Of a DNA stretch of 64,000 nucleotides, positions 32,125 through 41,834 are shown in pieces (position 1 is the stretch's first letter; each line of letters starts with the position of its first letter). The notes beneath the pieces were generated by a model that worked only from the letters and a program-made list of their open reading frames with translations, was not told the DNA's origin and made no database searches. The translations under genes were made by a program, and so were the position numbers. This DNA is from an uncultured Bacteroidales bacterium (lineage in GTDB: Bacteria; Bacteroidota; Bacteroidia; Bacteroidales; Paludibacteraceae), in NCBI GenBank assembly GCA_946186915.1, contig CAMHOY010000012.1, forward strand, positions 1 to 64,000. The letters run 5' to 3'.

Positions 32125-33240
32125 TTGATACGCACAATACGGACATACGAAGAAATAGACAAACGGGAGTGGAAAACGCTTGTTGAGAAGAGTTCGACTG
32201 GAACGTGGTTTCAGACGCCGGAAGCATATGCGTTCTTCGCAAGTATGCCGGATCTTTTCCAACCTTTCGTTGTTGCTATTTCTAACCAAACATCATTAAG
32301 CGAAGCGCAGCATTCCATCAATCCATCATTGCAAACGCTCCGCGCCATTTGTGTCGGGTATGTGACGAAGGAGAAGAGCGCGATAAAGCAGTTCTTTACA
32401 AGAAGGGCGATTATTATTGGGGGACCGGCGTTGGCAGATGATGCGACGGAGGAGGAAGTCATAGCGCTGATGACTGCGATAAGAGAACAGCCTATCCTAA
32501 ATCCTTCCCTGAAAGGAAGGACTTCTAATCACCCTTCCCTTCAGGGGAGGGACGGGAAGAGGCTCTTGTCTCCTATATATATTGAGACGCGAAATCTGAA
32601 TGATTATAGCCGATGGAAAGAGGCATTTGAGAAGGCGGGATTCGCGTATTGCCCGCATCTGAACTTCCATGTCCATACCGATAGACCATGGACGGAGATA
32701 GAAGAGCAGATAGGAAAGCACCGGCGCAAGTATATTCGTCTTTCTTTGCGCGAAGGCGCAACTATAGAGACACAGCCGGAGATAGAGCAGGTTAAAGCGT
32801 ATTATGCGCTATTACAGAATCTGTACCGCACCAAAGTGAAGACGCCGCTTTTGCCATGGTCGTTCTTCGAGCGATTGTATCATCTGGACTCTTGTCGATA
32901 CTTGCTCGTGGTCTATAACGGACAAGTAGTCGGCGGGTCGGTATGCATGGTGCTGCCTGGCAAGGGAGTGTATGAATGGTATGCATGCGGGATGGATGGA
33001 GAATACAAGAATCTTTATCCATCAAGCGTAACCAAATATGCCGGAATGAGATATGCGTACGATACTAATTGTGCGGTGTTTGATATGATGGGAGCCGGCA
33101 AACCGGACGAGGAGTATGGCGTGCGGGATTTTAAGGCGGAGTTCGGCGGAGAAAAAGTGGAGCACGGGCGATTTGTGCGCGTTTGCAAACCGCTGCTATA
33201 CAAACTCGGGACATGGGCAGTGAGTATAATGAAGGGTTAG
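32125..33240 (+). CDS. FemAB/GNAT-like transferase
   Basis: Start TTG 32125 gives MIRTIRTYEEIDKREW, the usual beginning of this family; no ATG lies nearby. The 371-residue protein has GTWFQTPEAYAFFASM, KHRRKYIRLSLREGATIE near 200 and GGSVCMVLPGKGVYEWYACGMD near 272, as in FemAB-type peptidoglycan or lipid-II transferases and related polysaccharide aminoacyl-transferases. In this locus it may add an amino acid to a sugar. An in-frame palindromic insertion (about 32500-32560) encodes NPSLKGRTSNHPSLQGRDGK. Confidence 0.7.
   Translation: MIRTIRTYEEIDKREWKTLVEKSSTGTWFQTPEAYAFFASMPDLFQPFVVAISNQTSLSEAQHSINPSLQTLRAICVGYVTKEKSAIKQFFTRRAIIIGGPALADDATEEEVIALMTAIREQPILNPSLKGRTSNHPSLQGRDGKRLLSPIYIETRNLNDYSRWKEAFEKAGFAYCPHLNFHVHTDRPWTEIEEQIGKHRRKYIRLSLREGATIETQPEIEQVKAYYALLQNLYRTKVKTPLLPWSFFERLYHLDSCRYLLVVYNGQVVGGSVCMVLPGKGVYEWYACGMDGEYKNLYPSSVTKYAGMRYAYDTNCAVFDMMGAGKPDEEYGVRDFKAEFGGEKVEHGRFVRVCKPLLYKLGTWAVSIMKG
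32500..32560 (+). repeat. Two palindromic modules inside the FemAB-like gene
   Basis: CCTTCCCTGAAAGGAAGG and CCCTTCCCTTCAGGGGAGGG, 15 bases apart, keep the frame. The same sequence style occurs in spacers elsewhere. Confidence 0.75.
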
Positions 33241-33296
33241 GGAGTTAGAGAATTAGGGAGTTAGAGAGTTAGAGAAATACAATACGATTATAAGAT

Positions 33297-34271
33297 ATGA
33301 ATAAACCATTGAATTTTGCATTGATTGGTGCTGCTGGATATATCGCGCCGCGTCATATCAAGGCGATTGCAGACACAGGAAACAACCTCCTGGTGGCATA
33401 CGACAAGTTCGACAGCGTAGGCCGTCTGGATAGTTCGTTTCCCGAGTGCTCCTTCTTTACGGAGAATGAGCAGTTTGACCGTTTCTGTTCGAAGCAGATG
33501 CGCACGGATAATCCATTGAGTTGGGTTTCTATCTGCACGCCGAACTACACGCATGACGCGTTTATCCGTTATGGTCTGCGTCTGGGATGCGACGTGATAT
33601 GCGAAAAACCGCTGGTGCTGAATCCGTACAATATCGACAACTTGCTGGAAATGGAGAAAGAGACGGGACGGAAAGCCTATACTATCCTTCAACTCCGTCT
33701 GCACGAGAAGATCCGTGCGCTCAAAGAGCGCGTGGAGAAGGGACCCAAGGACAAGATATACGATGTGGACCTGACCTATATCACGAGTCGCGGCAAATGG
33801 TATTACTCGAGTTGGAAAGGGGATGTCCATAAGTCCGGAGGTATAGCTACGAATATCGGTGTGCATTTTTACGATATGCTGCAGTGGGTCTTTGGTCCTG
33901 TGAAGAAGAATATCGTGCATGTCATGTCGTTCGACCGCGTGGCGGGGTATCTGGAACTAGAGCAAGCACGGGTACGCTATTTTCTCAGTATCAGTGCCGA
34001 CTGTCTGCCTGCCGGCGTAGAGCGCACTTTCCGTACGCTGCGTGTCGATGGCGAAGAGTTTGAGTTCAGCAAGGGATTCACCGAACTGCATACCGAGGCA
34101 TACAAGCATATCCTGGCCGGTAAGGGGTTCCGCATCGCCGAGGCCCGTCCGAGTATCGAGACCGTGGCGCAGATCCGGCATGCAGAGCCGATAGGACTGG
34201 TAGGCGACTACCATCCGCTGGCTAAGTTACCCTTAAGTGCACATCCTTTTGGATGGGATGAAAGGCGTTAG
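33297..34271 (+). CDS. Gfo/Idh/MocA oxidoreductase, WbpB/WlbA-like
   Basis: The 324-residue protein begins NFALIGAAGYIAPRHIKAI (NAD-binding G-x-G-x-x-A-like), then SICTPNYTHDAFIRYGL and CDVICEKPLVLNPYNIDNLL with the E-K-P motif near 103, and GGIATNIGVHFYDMLQWVFG with His near 190. WlbA/WbpB enzymes oxidise C3 of UDP-N-acetylglucosaminuronate before transamination, which fits the aminotransferases and acyltransferases in the locus. Confidence 0.8.
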   Translation: MNKPLNFALIGAAGYIAPRHIKAIADTGNNLLVAYDKFDSVGRLDSSFPECSFFTENEQFDRFCSKQMRTDNPLSWVSICTPNYTHDAFIRYGLRLGCDVICEKPLVLNPYNIDNLLEMEKETGRKAYTILQLRLHEKIRALKERVEKGPKDKIYDVDLTYITSRGKWYYSSWKGDVHKSGGIATNIGVHFYDMLQWVFGPVKKNIVHVMSFDRVAGYLELEQARVRYFLSISADCLPAGVERTFRTLRVDGEEFEFSKGFTELHTEAYKHILAGKGFRIAEARPSIETVAQIRHAEPIGLVGDYHPLAKLPLSAHPFGWDERR

Positions 34272-34309
34272 GTTTAGAGTTTAGAGTTTAGTGGTTAGAG
34301 TTTAGAGGA

Positions 34310-35821
34310 ATGATTCGTGAGAATTGGAAAAATAGAATAGCCGTTGACCTGGTGGTATGGTTGATTGCGGTGGCGCTATGCATGCTATGGCGATGGGTGG
34401 CGGACAAGAGCGAGATAGTGCATTACTGGGCGCTGTTCGGCGTGCTGGCTGTGCTTTGGGTAGTGATTGGATTTGTTGTGCAGTTGTACCGCTCGTACAA
34501 AGAGACATGGCTCTGGCAGTCGGTGCTGTCACTGATAGCCGATGCCGGCGTGCTGATAGGCTTATGCTGGTGGATATTGCCGGAAATACCGTATCAGTTG
34601 TCGCCGCGCGTAGCGATGTGGACGATACTGATCGTGGCGGTACTGGAACTGGTCGTAGTGATCATGGAGCATTACTGGAAATATGCGACGAACATGAATG
34701 TGCCGGTGATGCAGATCGAGCAACGTGATCACGCTACGGTACAGCGACCGGATGAGAAACGCAGCAAGAGTTCGATAGAGGCTGTTCACCAGTCGGTGCT
34801 GAGCGTGACGACGGAGATAGACTATTATATGCTGCGCAAGAAAGCCAAACTGGATTCGACGCAGACGAAAGTGATATGCGACAGAAACCCCTTCAGCATC
34901 CTGCAAATACCTGAATATCAGTATGCTACGATTGTGGATATGACGCTGCTGAACGATATGCGCGGTATCAACAAACGGCTCTGCACGGTGAACCAGAAAC
35001 TGCCGGACGAAGGACGATATGTATGCTGTTACCGTCCGCAGGAGTATATCAAGCAGAAGATACTGAACCGCTATCCGGCAGGACTCAACTGGATCATATA
35101 CGGTTTCTATTTCCTGCAGAAACGCGTATGGCCGCGACTGATGCTGACGAGCCGGTTGTACTACGACCTGACGAAAGGACGCAAGCGTATGCTGAGCAAG
35201 ACGGAAGTGCTGGGACGGTTGTATTACTGCGGATTCGAGGTGGATGAGATCGTGCCGATGGGGCATATCGAGTATGTGTTCGCCCATCGTCATTCGCAAC
35301 CGTATCCGCTGGAGCATATCAAGGTCTATGGCCCGCTGATCAAACTGCCGCGTGTGTGCAAGAACAAAGAGATCAAGTACTTCTACAAGATGCGTACCAT
35401 GCACCCGTATGCGGAGTATATCCAGAAATATGTGTATGACACCTATGGCACGAAAGACGGCGACAAGGCAGCGAATGATTTCCGTATCACTACCTGGGGA
35501 CATATCTTCCGCAGCCTATGGATAGACGAACTGCCGATGATCATCAACCTGCTACGCGGCGATATGAAGTTAGTAGGAGTGCGGCCGCTGAGTAAAACGA
35601 AGTTCGACACCTATCCGGAATGGTTGCAGGATCTTCGGACACAAGTCAAACCGGGACTGATACCGCCTTTCTACGCCGATATGCCACAGACGCAGGAGGA
35701 GATGTTTGAGAGTGAGGCACGCTATACGCGGGCTTATCTGGAGCACCCGCTCCGAACGGACTGGCGGTATTTCTGGAGAGCATTTAACCAGATCGTGTTC
35801 AAGCATGCGAGGAGCAAGTAG
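34310..35821 (+). CDS. Initiating sugar transferase (polyprenyl-phosphate sugar-1-phosphate transferase)
   Basis: The 503-residue protein has four N-terminal membrane helices (residues about 10-115), a central domain and a C-terminal catalytic domain with KMRTMHPYAEYIQ, DFRITTWGHIFRSLWIDELPMIINLLRGDMKLVGVRPL and VKPGLIPPFY. This is the WcaJ/WbaP-like layout. It would start repeat-unit synthesis by moving a sugar-1-phosphate to undecaprenyl phosphate. The usual K-x-R-T-M and D-E-L-P signatures are present. Confidence 0.85.
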   Translation: MIRENWKNRIAVDLVVWLIAVALCMLWRWVADKSEIVHYWALFGVLAVLWVVIGFVVQLYRSYKETWLWQSVLSLIADAGVLIGLCWWILPEIPYQLSPRVAMWTILIVAVLELVVVIMEHYWKYATNMNVPVMQIEQRDHATVQRPDEKRSKSSIEAVHQSVLSVTTEIDYYMLRKKAKLDSTQTKVICDRNPFSILQIPEYQYATIVDMTLLNDMRGINKRLCTVNQKLPDEGRYVCCYRPQEYIKQKILNRYPAGLNWIIYGFYFLQKRVWPRLMLTSRLYYDLTKGRKRMLSKTEVLGRLYYCGFEVDEIVPMGHIEYVFAHRHSQPYPLEHIKVYGPLIKLPRVCKNKEIKYFYKMRTMHPYAEYIQKYVYDTYGTKDGDKAANDFRITTWGHIFRSLWIDELPMIINLLRGDMKLVGVRPLSKTKFDTYPEWLQDLRTQVKPGLIPPFYADMPQTQEEMFESEARYTRAYLEHPLRTDWRYFWRAFNQIVFKHARSK

Positions 35822-35857
35822 GGTTAAAGTTTAGGGTTTAGAGGTTAGAGGTTAGAG

Positions 35858-36997
35858 GTGAAAGAATTTTTTACCATAGTCAGAGCGGCATTGTGGAATG
35901 AGCCGATGCCGGAGGTGGAGATGAGCGAACAGCTGATCCGGCTCATCATGCGGCAAGGCTTGGGACCGCTCGTTTATCCTGCTCTGCAGGAAAAAACGCC
36001 CCTAAACACTAATTCACTAAACACTAAACATTTGCTTCTGTTGAAGCAGTCGTGCGTCCAGAATATGCAGCAGCAGGCGAGGATGCAGATCGTTTTGTCG
36101 CGCGCATGGAACGCATTAGAGAAGGCGGGTATCAAGACGGTGCTGATGAAAGGAGCAGGGCTCGCCGCACTCTATCCCGATCCGTCCATGCGACAATGGG
36201 GAGACATCGACCTGTTCGTCGGCAAAGAGCAATACCATCCGGCGTGCGCCGTGATGCGTGAGACCTTTCCGGATGCGCTGAAGTTTGACGAAGAGTTGGA
36301 CCACTACAAGCACTACAACCTGATTGCAGACGGGGTATCGATAGAGACCCACCGCGTGAGTGTGGGGTTGACCCATCCGGCAGATGTTCGCCGTTACCAA
36401 CGAATGGAATCTGCCGGCATGGCGAAGAGTGAGAAGTTAGTGCTTGACGGGTTAGAGGTTAGGGTGCCGGAACCGACGTTCAATGTGCTGATGGTTTTCC
36501 TGCATGCATGGGAGCATATGATCAGCAGCGGCGCGAACACACGGCAGTTATGCGATCTGGCATTGTTGCTGCATCATGAGCAAGAGCGTATCGACTGGAA
36601 ACGTCTGGAGCGATGGCTGAAAGCGCTGAAGGTATGGGATGTATGGCAGGTGTATATGATAGTGCTCAAGCACAATCTCGGGTTAGAGGTTAGCGGGTTA
36701 GAGGTTAGCGGGTCTGAGGTTAGCGGATTAGAGGTTAGCGGGTTAGAGGTTAGAGGGGAACGATTGCTGAGAGCAATCTTAGGTGAAAGGGTGAGAGGAT
36801 TAGAGGAAGGAAGTGCAACGGGTCAACCGAAAATGTACCGCAACCGGTTTGTCCGCAAATGGCATACGATGCAGGTGCGGAGAGCCAATGCAGAGTGGGT
36901 GGCGCAGTTCAGTCCCGCCTATGCACGGCATATGAAAGCAGCGATATGGCTGAGCGGCCTCGCACGCCTCTTCGCCAAAGACAGACACTGGGAGTGA
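35858..36997 (+). CDS. Nucleotidyltransferase-fold protein (NTP_transf_5)
   Basis: GTG start inside the TTAGAGGTTAGAGGTGAAAG spacer repeat. The 379-residue product has VLMKGAGLAALYPDPSMRQWGDIDLFV (residues about 94-120), the G-D-I-D-L-F nucleotidyltransferase motif of the family, and later RVPEPTFNVLMVFLHAWEHM. It is common in Bacteroidales polysaccharide clusters with unclear substrate. Near residues 276-298 an array (36680-36746) encodes LEVSGLEVSGSEVSGLEVSG. TNSLNTKHL near residue 50 is another repeat-derived run. Confidence 0.75.
   Translation: MKEFFTIVRAALWNEPMPEVEMSEQLIRLIMRQGLGPLVYPALQEKTPLNTNSLNTKHLLLLKQSCVQNMQQQARMQIVLSRAWNALEKAGIKTVLMKGAGLAALYPDPSMRQWGDIDLFVGKEQYHPACAVMRETFPDALKFDEELDHYKHYNLIADGVSIETHRVSVGLTHPADVRRYQRMESAGMAKSEKLVLDGLEVRVPEPTFNVLMVFLHAWEHMISSGANTRQLCDLALLLHHEQERIDWKRLERWLKALKVWDVWQVYMIVLKHNLGLEVSGLEVSGSEVSGLEVSGLEVRGERLLRAILGERVRGLEEGSATGQPKMYRNRFVRKWHTMQVRRANAEWVAQFSPAYARHMKAAIWLSGLARLFAKDRHWE
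36680..36746 (+). repeat. 15-bp in-frame tandem array in the nucleotidyltransferase gene
   Basis: Four and a half copies of GGGTTAGAGGTTAGC (one copy with TCTGAG) encode G-L-E-V-S repeated. The unit length is a multiple of three, so the frame is preserved. Confidence 0.85.
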
Positions 36998-37077
36998 TGA
37001 AAGAGTGAATGTTGAAAGTTGAAAGTTTAAAGTTTAAAGTTTAAAGTTGAACGGGTTAACGGATGAACGGTTGAACG

Positions 37078-38643
37078 TTGAAAGGACTTAAGTACATAGT
37101 AGTAGCTTGGAACATCGTGTTTTTTGCAGTGATGGCTTGGTTGTTGCCGTTGGGATTCGAAGAGAATGACGACGTGATGATGGCCATGATTGCAAATGGC
37201 AGTTATTCGGGGGCACCGGACTATCATCTGGTATATATCAACGTGCTGTACGGCTTTGTGTTAGCAGGCTTGTATAGTTTGACGAAAGCCGTTGAATGGT
37301 ACACGTTGTCGTTTGCGGTGCTGCACGTTCTCTCGATGTCGGTGCTGAGTTACTGCTTGCTGACTACCCCTAACCGTGCGCGATGGGAACGCATCGTATG
37401 GTTGGTCATCCTGTACGTGCTCTGGGCGCGTATTATCGTCGCGCTGCAATTCACAACGACTGCGGGTCTGGTGTGCATGGCAGGATGCATGCTGTTGCTG
37501 CGAGAGAGCAAGAAAGCACGATGGAGCGGGGTAGTACTGGTGGTTATCGCCGCCTTGATCCGGTTCATGGCTGCAGGATTGGTGGGACTGCTGATGGCGC
37601 CGATCATCGTCTATACCTATCGTCTCGCATGGCGCAAGTATATCGCGGTGGTAGTGATGCTGACGGCGGTAGTAGGATGCCGTATTGCGAACCAGACAGT
37701 TTACGACCGCGATTCCGACTGGAAATACTACCGGACCTATAACCAACTGCGGGCACAACTGAACGACAACCCCAATGCGTATAAGTTACGTCCGAGTCAG
37801 TTGCCGAAGCATATCGACTGGATTGATTATCAGTTACTCTTGCGCTTCACGCCCGATGCGGAGCAGATCGACCTGCCGGCGATGAGACAACTGAGTGCGA
37901 CAGTAGGTAAAGTGCCGGTTCGTGACCAATGGCAGAACCTGCACCGATTGGACAAGTATGCGGTGGAAGTGATTATCCTGATAGCGCTGCTGGTGCTGAT
38001 GATTCTGACGACAGGAAACCGCACGAAGTATATCTTCCTGATTGCCTACACGGCCTTCGTGGCGGCGCTGATTATTCATGTAAGCCTGGACGGGTTCCTG
38101 AAAAACCGCGTGTTCCTCTGTATGCTGATGCCGCTGTTGGTGACGGATTTTATGTTGCTGCCGAAGACAACAGGCAAGAAACGGCAATGGGGAATAGGTA
38201 TCGCGATGATGGTGCTGAGCGGATGGTATATCTACCAAATCTATGCGGAATGCACCACGGCGAGTTATAACCGCTATGTATGGGAACGGCTGCAACGTCC
38301 GCTGATCGACTATGTGCCGGACGATGCGCAGGTGACGACTATCGGCACGACGATGATGATGGAGGCAATGAATCCATGGCATATATGGCCGTATGCATGC
38401 GGCAAATATACCTTGGGATGGATGACCTGGTGCCCGCTCAACCAACCCGTAGGACACAGTTACCGCGCTTTGCTGCGGGACGATATGTATATCTTCACGG
38501 ATGTACAAGGATACAAACAGGAACGCACCGCCGTTCCGCGTATCTGCGAACAGATTGAGAAGCATTACGGTGTGCCGACAAAGGTCGTGCCGGTATGCCA
38601 TAACGGGAAATATGCGCTTGTGCGCATGAGGATTAGGGATTAG
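37078..38643 (+). CDS. Polytopic membrane protein, GT-C-like, function unknown
   Basis: TTG start 37078 after a run of TTGAACGG-type repeats. The 521-residue protein has about ten hydrophobic segments. The first loop carries acidic EENDDVMMAM, as in DUF6056-like and PMT-like glycosyltransferases, and the C-terminal part is a soluble domain (YVWERLQRPLIDYVPDDAQV onward). It may transfer or polymerise sugars at the outer face of the inner membrane. No family can be assigned confidently. Confidence 0.55.
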   Translation: MKGLKYIVVAWNIVFFAVMAWLLPLGFEENDDVMMAMIANGSYSGAPDYHLVYINVLYGFVLAGLYSLTKAVEWYTLSFAVLHVLSMSVLSYCLLTTPNRARWERIVWLVILYVLWARIIVALQFTTTAGLVCMAGCMLLLRESKKARWSGVVLVVIAALIRFMAAGLVGLLMAPIIVYTYRLAWRKYIAVVVMLTAVVGCRIANQTVYDRDSDWKYYRTYNQLRAQLNDNPNAYKLRPSQLPKHIDWIDYQLLLRFTPDAEQIDLPAMRQLSATVGKVPVRDQWQNLHRLDKYAVEVIILIALLVLMILTTGNRTKYIFLIAYTAFVAALIIHVSLDGFLKNRVFLCMLMPLLVTDFMLLPKTTGKKRQWGIGIAMMVLSGWYIYQIYAECTTASYNRYVWERLQRPLIDYVPDDAQVTTIGTTMMMEAMNPWHIWPYACGKYTLGWMTWCPLNQPVGHSYRALLRDDMYIFTDVQGYKQERTAVPRICEQIEKHYGVPTKVVPVCHNGKYALVRMRIRD

Positions 38644-38725
38644 AGGATTAGTGAATTAGTGAATTAGTGAGTTAGTGAGTTAGTGAATTAGTGAATTAGT
38701 GAATTAGTGAATGAGTGAGTTAGTG
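38642..38725 (+). repeat. GAATTAGTGA tandem run across the start of the ATP-grasp gene
   Basis: About nine units of TTAGTGAA/TTAGTGAG stretch from the preceding stop codon and past the ATG at 38711, so the first residues MSELVK are repeat-encoded. Confidence 0.85.
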
Positions 38726-39760
38726 AAGAGTTTAGCAATCATAGGAGCGAGTTATTTGCAGCGGCCATTGGTGGAGCGAGCAAAGGAGATGGGATTGCGC
38801 ACCATCTGTTTCGCATGGGTGGAAGGCGCCGTGTGCAAAGATCTGTGCGATGTGTTTTATCCCGTCTCGGTGCTCGAAAAAGAAGAGATACTCCGTATCT
38901 GCCGCGCAGAGAAGATAGATGGTGTCTGTACGATAGCCAGCGATGCCGCTGCGCCAACGGTGGCGTACGTGGCGGAACAGATGGGACTGACCGGAAACAG
39001 TTACGAAGCGGCCGTGCGCGCGAACAATAAATACGCGATGCGGGAGGCACTCGCCAAAGCGGGTGTGGAATGTCCCCGCTTTATGCGAGTGAAAGGGTTA
39101 GAGGTTAGGGGAATGGAGTTACCGCTCATCGTCAAGCCTTCGGACCGGTCAGGCAGCCTGGCGGTAACCAAAGTGGAGAAAGAGGATGATCTGATGCCGG
39201 CGATAGAGAAAGCTATCAAAGCTTCGTTTGCGCACGAGGCGATGGTGGAGGAATATATCGATGGTCGTGAGATAAGCGTGGAGATGATCAGTTGCCGCGG
39301 TATCCATTACGCGCTGCAGATCACGGACAAGGTGACTACCGGCGCTCCGCATTTTGTGGAGTTGGAGCATCACCAGCCTTCGGACTTGCCGGCAGCGATG
39401 CAAACGCATATCTTTGATATCACACGTCGCGCACTGGATGCGTTAGGACTGACCAATGGTGCGAGTCATTCGGAATATAAGATCACGAAAGAAGGTCGTA
39501 TTGCGGTGATGGAGATAGGTGGTCGTATGGGTGGTGATTTTATCGGCAGTGACCTCGTGCGGCTGAGTACGGGTTATGACTTCGTGGAAGGCGTGATCCG
39601 TGTGGCGTTGGGAGAAATCATCCATCCGGCACCCCGGCAGATCGGTCGCAGCAGCGTGATCTTCGATGCCCCGGAGAACGTAACCTGTAGCGCGGAGCGA
39701 ACGGGTTACCGCATCTACCAGGATGGTAGAGCGGTGGCTTCGAGTCAGAGACTCGAGTGA
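38711..39760 (+). CDS. ATP-grasp carboxylate-amine ligase-like protein
   Basis: The 349-residue protein has LAIIGASYLQRPLVERAKEMG, GVCTIASDAAAPTVAYVAEQMG, NNKYAMREALAKAGVECPRF and ELPLIVKPSDRSGSLAV, the pre-ATP-grasp and ATP-grasp pattern of carbamoyl-phosphate-synthase-like ligases. GREISVEMI and KEGRIAVMEIGGRMGGDFIG follow with metal-binding Glu. It may ligate an amino acid to a sugar acid. KGLEVRGMEL at about 39090-39115 is repeat-derived. Confidence 0.8.
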   Translation: MSELVKSLAIIGASYLQRPLVERAKEMGLRTICFAWVEGAVCKDLCDVFYPVSVLEKEEILRICRAEKIDGVCTIASDAAAPTVAYVAEQMGLTGNSYEAAVRANNKYAMREALAKAGVECPRFMRVKGLEVRGMELPLIVKPSDRSGSLAVTKVEKEDDLMPAIEKAIKASFAHEAMVEEYIDGREISVEMISCRGIHYALQITDKVTTGAPHFVELEHHQPSDLPAAMQTHIFDITRRALDALGLTNGASHSEYKITKEGRIAVMEIGGRMGGDFIGSDLVRLSTGYDFVEGVIRVALGEIIHPAPRQIGRSSVIFDAPENVTCSAERTGYRIYQDGRAVASSQRLE

Positions 39761-39774
39761 TAAATGTTGCATCT

Positions 39775-39832
39775 ATGATGCGGTTACCTGCGGTGCTTCC
39801 GCGCGTTAGCGCAGCCACGCCGAAGGCGTAAC
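39775..39832. other. REP-like palindrome in the spacer
   Basis: GTTACCTGCGGTGC...GGCGTAAC with inner GCGTTAGCGC and GCCGAAGGC hairpins lies between the ATP-grasp and GT2 genes, and the rest of the spacer is AATTAGAAATTAGAACT. It could be an RNA fold or a mobile palindrome. Confidence 0.4.
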
Positions 39833-39856
39833 AATTAGAAATTAGAACTAAAAAAC

Positions 39857-40783
39857 ATGTATAAGCAGAGTTTGTCGGTGGTAGTACCGATTTATAATGA
39901 CGAAGAAGTGATCAACGAACTGCTACGGCGGTTGACGGCCGTGTTGGAAACGATCGTGAAGGATTATGAGATCATCCTTGTGGATGACGGCAGTCGTGAC
40001 CGGTCGTGGGAGGTCATGCAGGCGGAGCTGGCGCAAAGGGAACATCTGCGTATCGCCCGTCTGAGTCGTAACTTCGGTCAGCAGAACGCCATTGCGGCGG
40101 GTTTGTCGCTTACTACGAAGGACCTGATTGTGCTGATGGACAGCGACCTGCAGGACCGACCGGAAGATATACCGGTGCTGATGGATGCTTTGTTGGCTGC
40201 ACCCGAAGCGACGATGGCCATCGCGCAGTGGGAGGAACGCAAGGACAGCCGCATGAAGATCGCTGTCTCGCGTCTGTTCCAGCGGGTGAGCAACCGGATT
40301 ACGGACATCCATACGATGCCGCGGCTGGGTATCTTCCGCGTGATGAAAAAGAGCGTGGTGGAGGAACTGCGCCGTTTCCCGGAGAAGACGGCGACGGCGG
40401 TGAGCCTGCTGTATTATATCGGCAACAAATATGTAGCTGTGCCGCTTAAACGCGATGCGCGTTTTGCCGGAAAGAGCGGGTATAACCTGAGTAAGATGCT
40501 CGCACTCACTTTCGCCCGTATCTTCTCGTTCTCGATGTTCCCCATCCGCATGGTCACCTATCTGGGGGCGTTGCTCTGTATCGGCAGTATGATTGCGGCA
40601 TTGGCACTGATCATCTATAAGATGATGGGTAATGTGTTAACCGGATGGACCAGTATGATGGTACTGATGCTGTTCCTCTTCGGTCTTAACTTCGCTTTCT
40701 TAGGCATTCTCGGCGAGTATATCGGCCGTATCTTCCTGGAGACCAAGCAGCGTCCGAACTTTATCATTGAGCAAGTGATGTGA
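39857..40783 (+). CDS. Glycosyltransferase family 2, ArnC/GtrB-like
   Basis: The 308-residue enzyme begins SVVVPIYNDEEVINELLRRL, has DDGSRDRSW, DSDLQDRPEDIP (D-x-D-type) and QWEERKDSR, and ends with two membrane helices (YLGALLCIGSMIAALALIIY, then the one ending NFAFLGILGEY). This is the polyprenyl-phosphate-sugar synthase pattern (ArnC, GtrB, dolichol-phosphate mannose synthase). It would make the lipid carrier sugar used by the SMR pair and the GT-C proteins nearby. Confidence 0.85.
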   Translation: MYKQSLSVVVPIYNDEEVINELLRRLTAVLETIVKDYEIILVDDGSRDRSWEVMQAELAQREHLRIARLSRNFGQQNAIAAGLSLTTKDLIVLMDSDLQDRPEDIPVLMDALLAAPEATMAIAQWEERKDSRMKIAVSRLFQRVSNRITDIHTMPRLGIFRVMKKSVVEELRRFPEKTATAVSLLYYIGNKYVAVPLKRDARFAGKSGYNLSKMLALTFARIFSFSMFPIRMVTYLGALLCIGSMIAALALIIYKMMGNVLTGWTSMMVLMLFLFGLNFAFLGILGEYIGRIFLETKQRPNFIIEQVM

Positions 40784-40825
40784 AAGAGTGAAAGTTGAAA
40801 GTTGAAAGAGTGAAAGGATGAAAGA

Positions 40826-41485
40826 ATGAATAGAAAAGTAGCGATATTAGGAGGGCAAGGCAATGCGGCCGTTGTAGCTGCAGCAATCGAGCATGCACGC
40901 CGCATGGGTGCCACGGATCTCGAAGTAGCGGGTTTTTTGAATGACCGCGTGCCGGTGGGTGAGAAGATAGACCTGTTTCCGGTTATCGGCAAGGTAGCCG
41001 ACGCACAGCGATTGTTAGCCGAAGGCTATTGGTTCATCAATACGATTTTTCGCATTGACGGAAACAGGGAGCGCATTGCTATGTTCGAGCAGTTGGGTAT
41101 TCCTGATGACCGTTTGGCGACTTTTGTACACCCGATGGCGTATGTGGCGCCGAGCGTGGAGTTAGGTCCGGGATGTGTGGTGCTGCCGCAGGTAGCTATG
41201 TCGCCGGGAAGCCGGCTCGGCAAAGGATGCATGATGATGGTGGGAGCTACGATGGGACATGACAATGTAGTAGGCGACTTCTGCCATATTGCCGCGCAAG
41301 CCTGCATCGGCAGTTATCTGAAGATCGGCAAGGGGGTACATATCGGACTCAATGCCACCGTGCGCGAGAACCTGACGATAGGTGATTACGCGACGCTCGG
41401 TATGGGCGCGGTGCTGACGAAGAATATAGGCGAAGGAGAGATATGGGCGGGGAATCCTGCGCGTTTCCTGCGAAAAGCGCAGTAA
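40826..41485 (+). CDS. Sugar O/N-acetyltransferase, left-handed beta-helix (PglD/NeuD-like)
   Basis: The 219-residue protein begins KVAILGGQGNAAVVAAAIEHA with the Rossmann-like start of the NeuD/PglD group, then hexapeptide repeats (PGSRLGKGCMM, GATMGHDNVVGD, KIGKGVHIGLNATVREN, GDYATLGMGAVLTKNI). It acetylates an amino sugar. It follows the GT2 enzyme in the same operon. Confidence 0.85.
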   Translation: MNRKVAILGGQGNAAVVAAAIEHARRMGATDLEVAGFLNDRVPVGEKIDLFPVIGKVADAQRLLAEGYWFINTIFRIDGNRERIAMFEQLGIPDDRLATFVHPMAYVAPSVELGPGCVVLPQVAMSPGSRLGKGCMMMVGATMGHDNVVGDFCHIAAQACIGSYLKIGKGVHIGLNATVRENLTIGDYATLGMGAVLTKNIGEGEIWAGNPARFLRKAQ

Positions 41486-41498
41486 AGTTTAGTGGTTA

Positions 41499-41834
41499 GT
41501 GGTTAGAGCAAAGGACATAGTAGCATTAGTGGGCATTAACATGCTGTATGCCTGCGTAGGTATCTGCACGAAGATGGCTTCGATGCAGCCGACGGGTTCA
41601 TGGACGTACCTGTTATGGTTCGGCGGCGCCGTAGCGATCATCGGCATCTATGCGCTGTTATGGCAACAAGTGCTGCGACGTATTGAACTGAGTACGGCAT
41701 ATATGTTCAAAGGCACGACGCTGATCTTTACTATGCTCATCGCCGCCTTGCTCTTCGGCGAAGTCATCACGATTCCGAACATCATCGGTTCGGTCGTCAT
41801 CATTATAGGAATCGTTTTATTGGCGCGCTCATGA
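41499..41834 (+). CDS. Small multidrug-resistance-type membrane protein (subunit 1)
   Basis: GTG start inside a TTAGTGGTTAG repeat. The 111-residue protein has four hydrophobic helices, EmrE/ArnE-like (LVGINMLYACVGICTKMAS and YLLWFGGAVAIIGIYALLWQ), with YMFKGTTLIFTMLIAALLFGEVITIPNI in the last two. It overlaps the next SMR gene by four bases. The pair resembles the ArnE/ArnF flippase for polyprenyl-phosphate amino sugars. Confidence 0.7.
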   Translation: MVRAKDIVALVGINMLYACVGICTKMASMQPTGSWTYLLWFGGAVAIIGIYALLWQQVLRRIELSTAYMFKGTTLIFTMLIAALLFGEVITIPNIIGSVVIIIGIVLLARS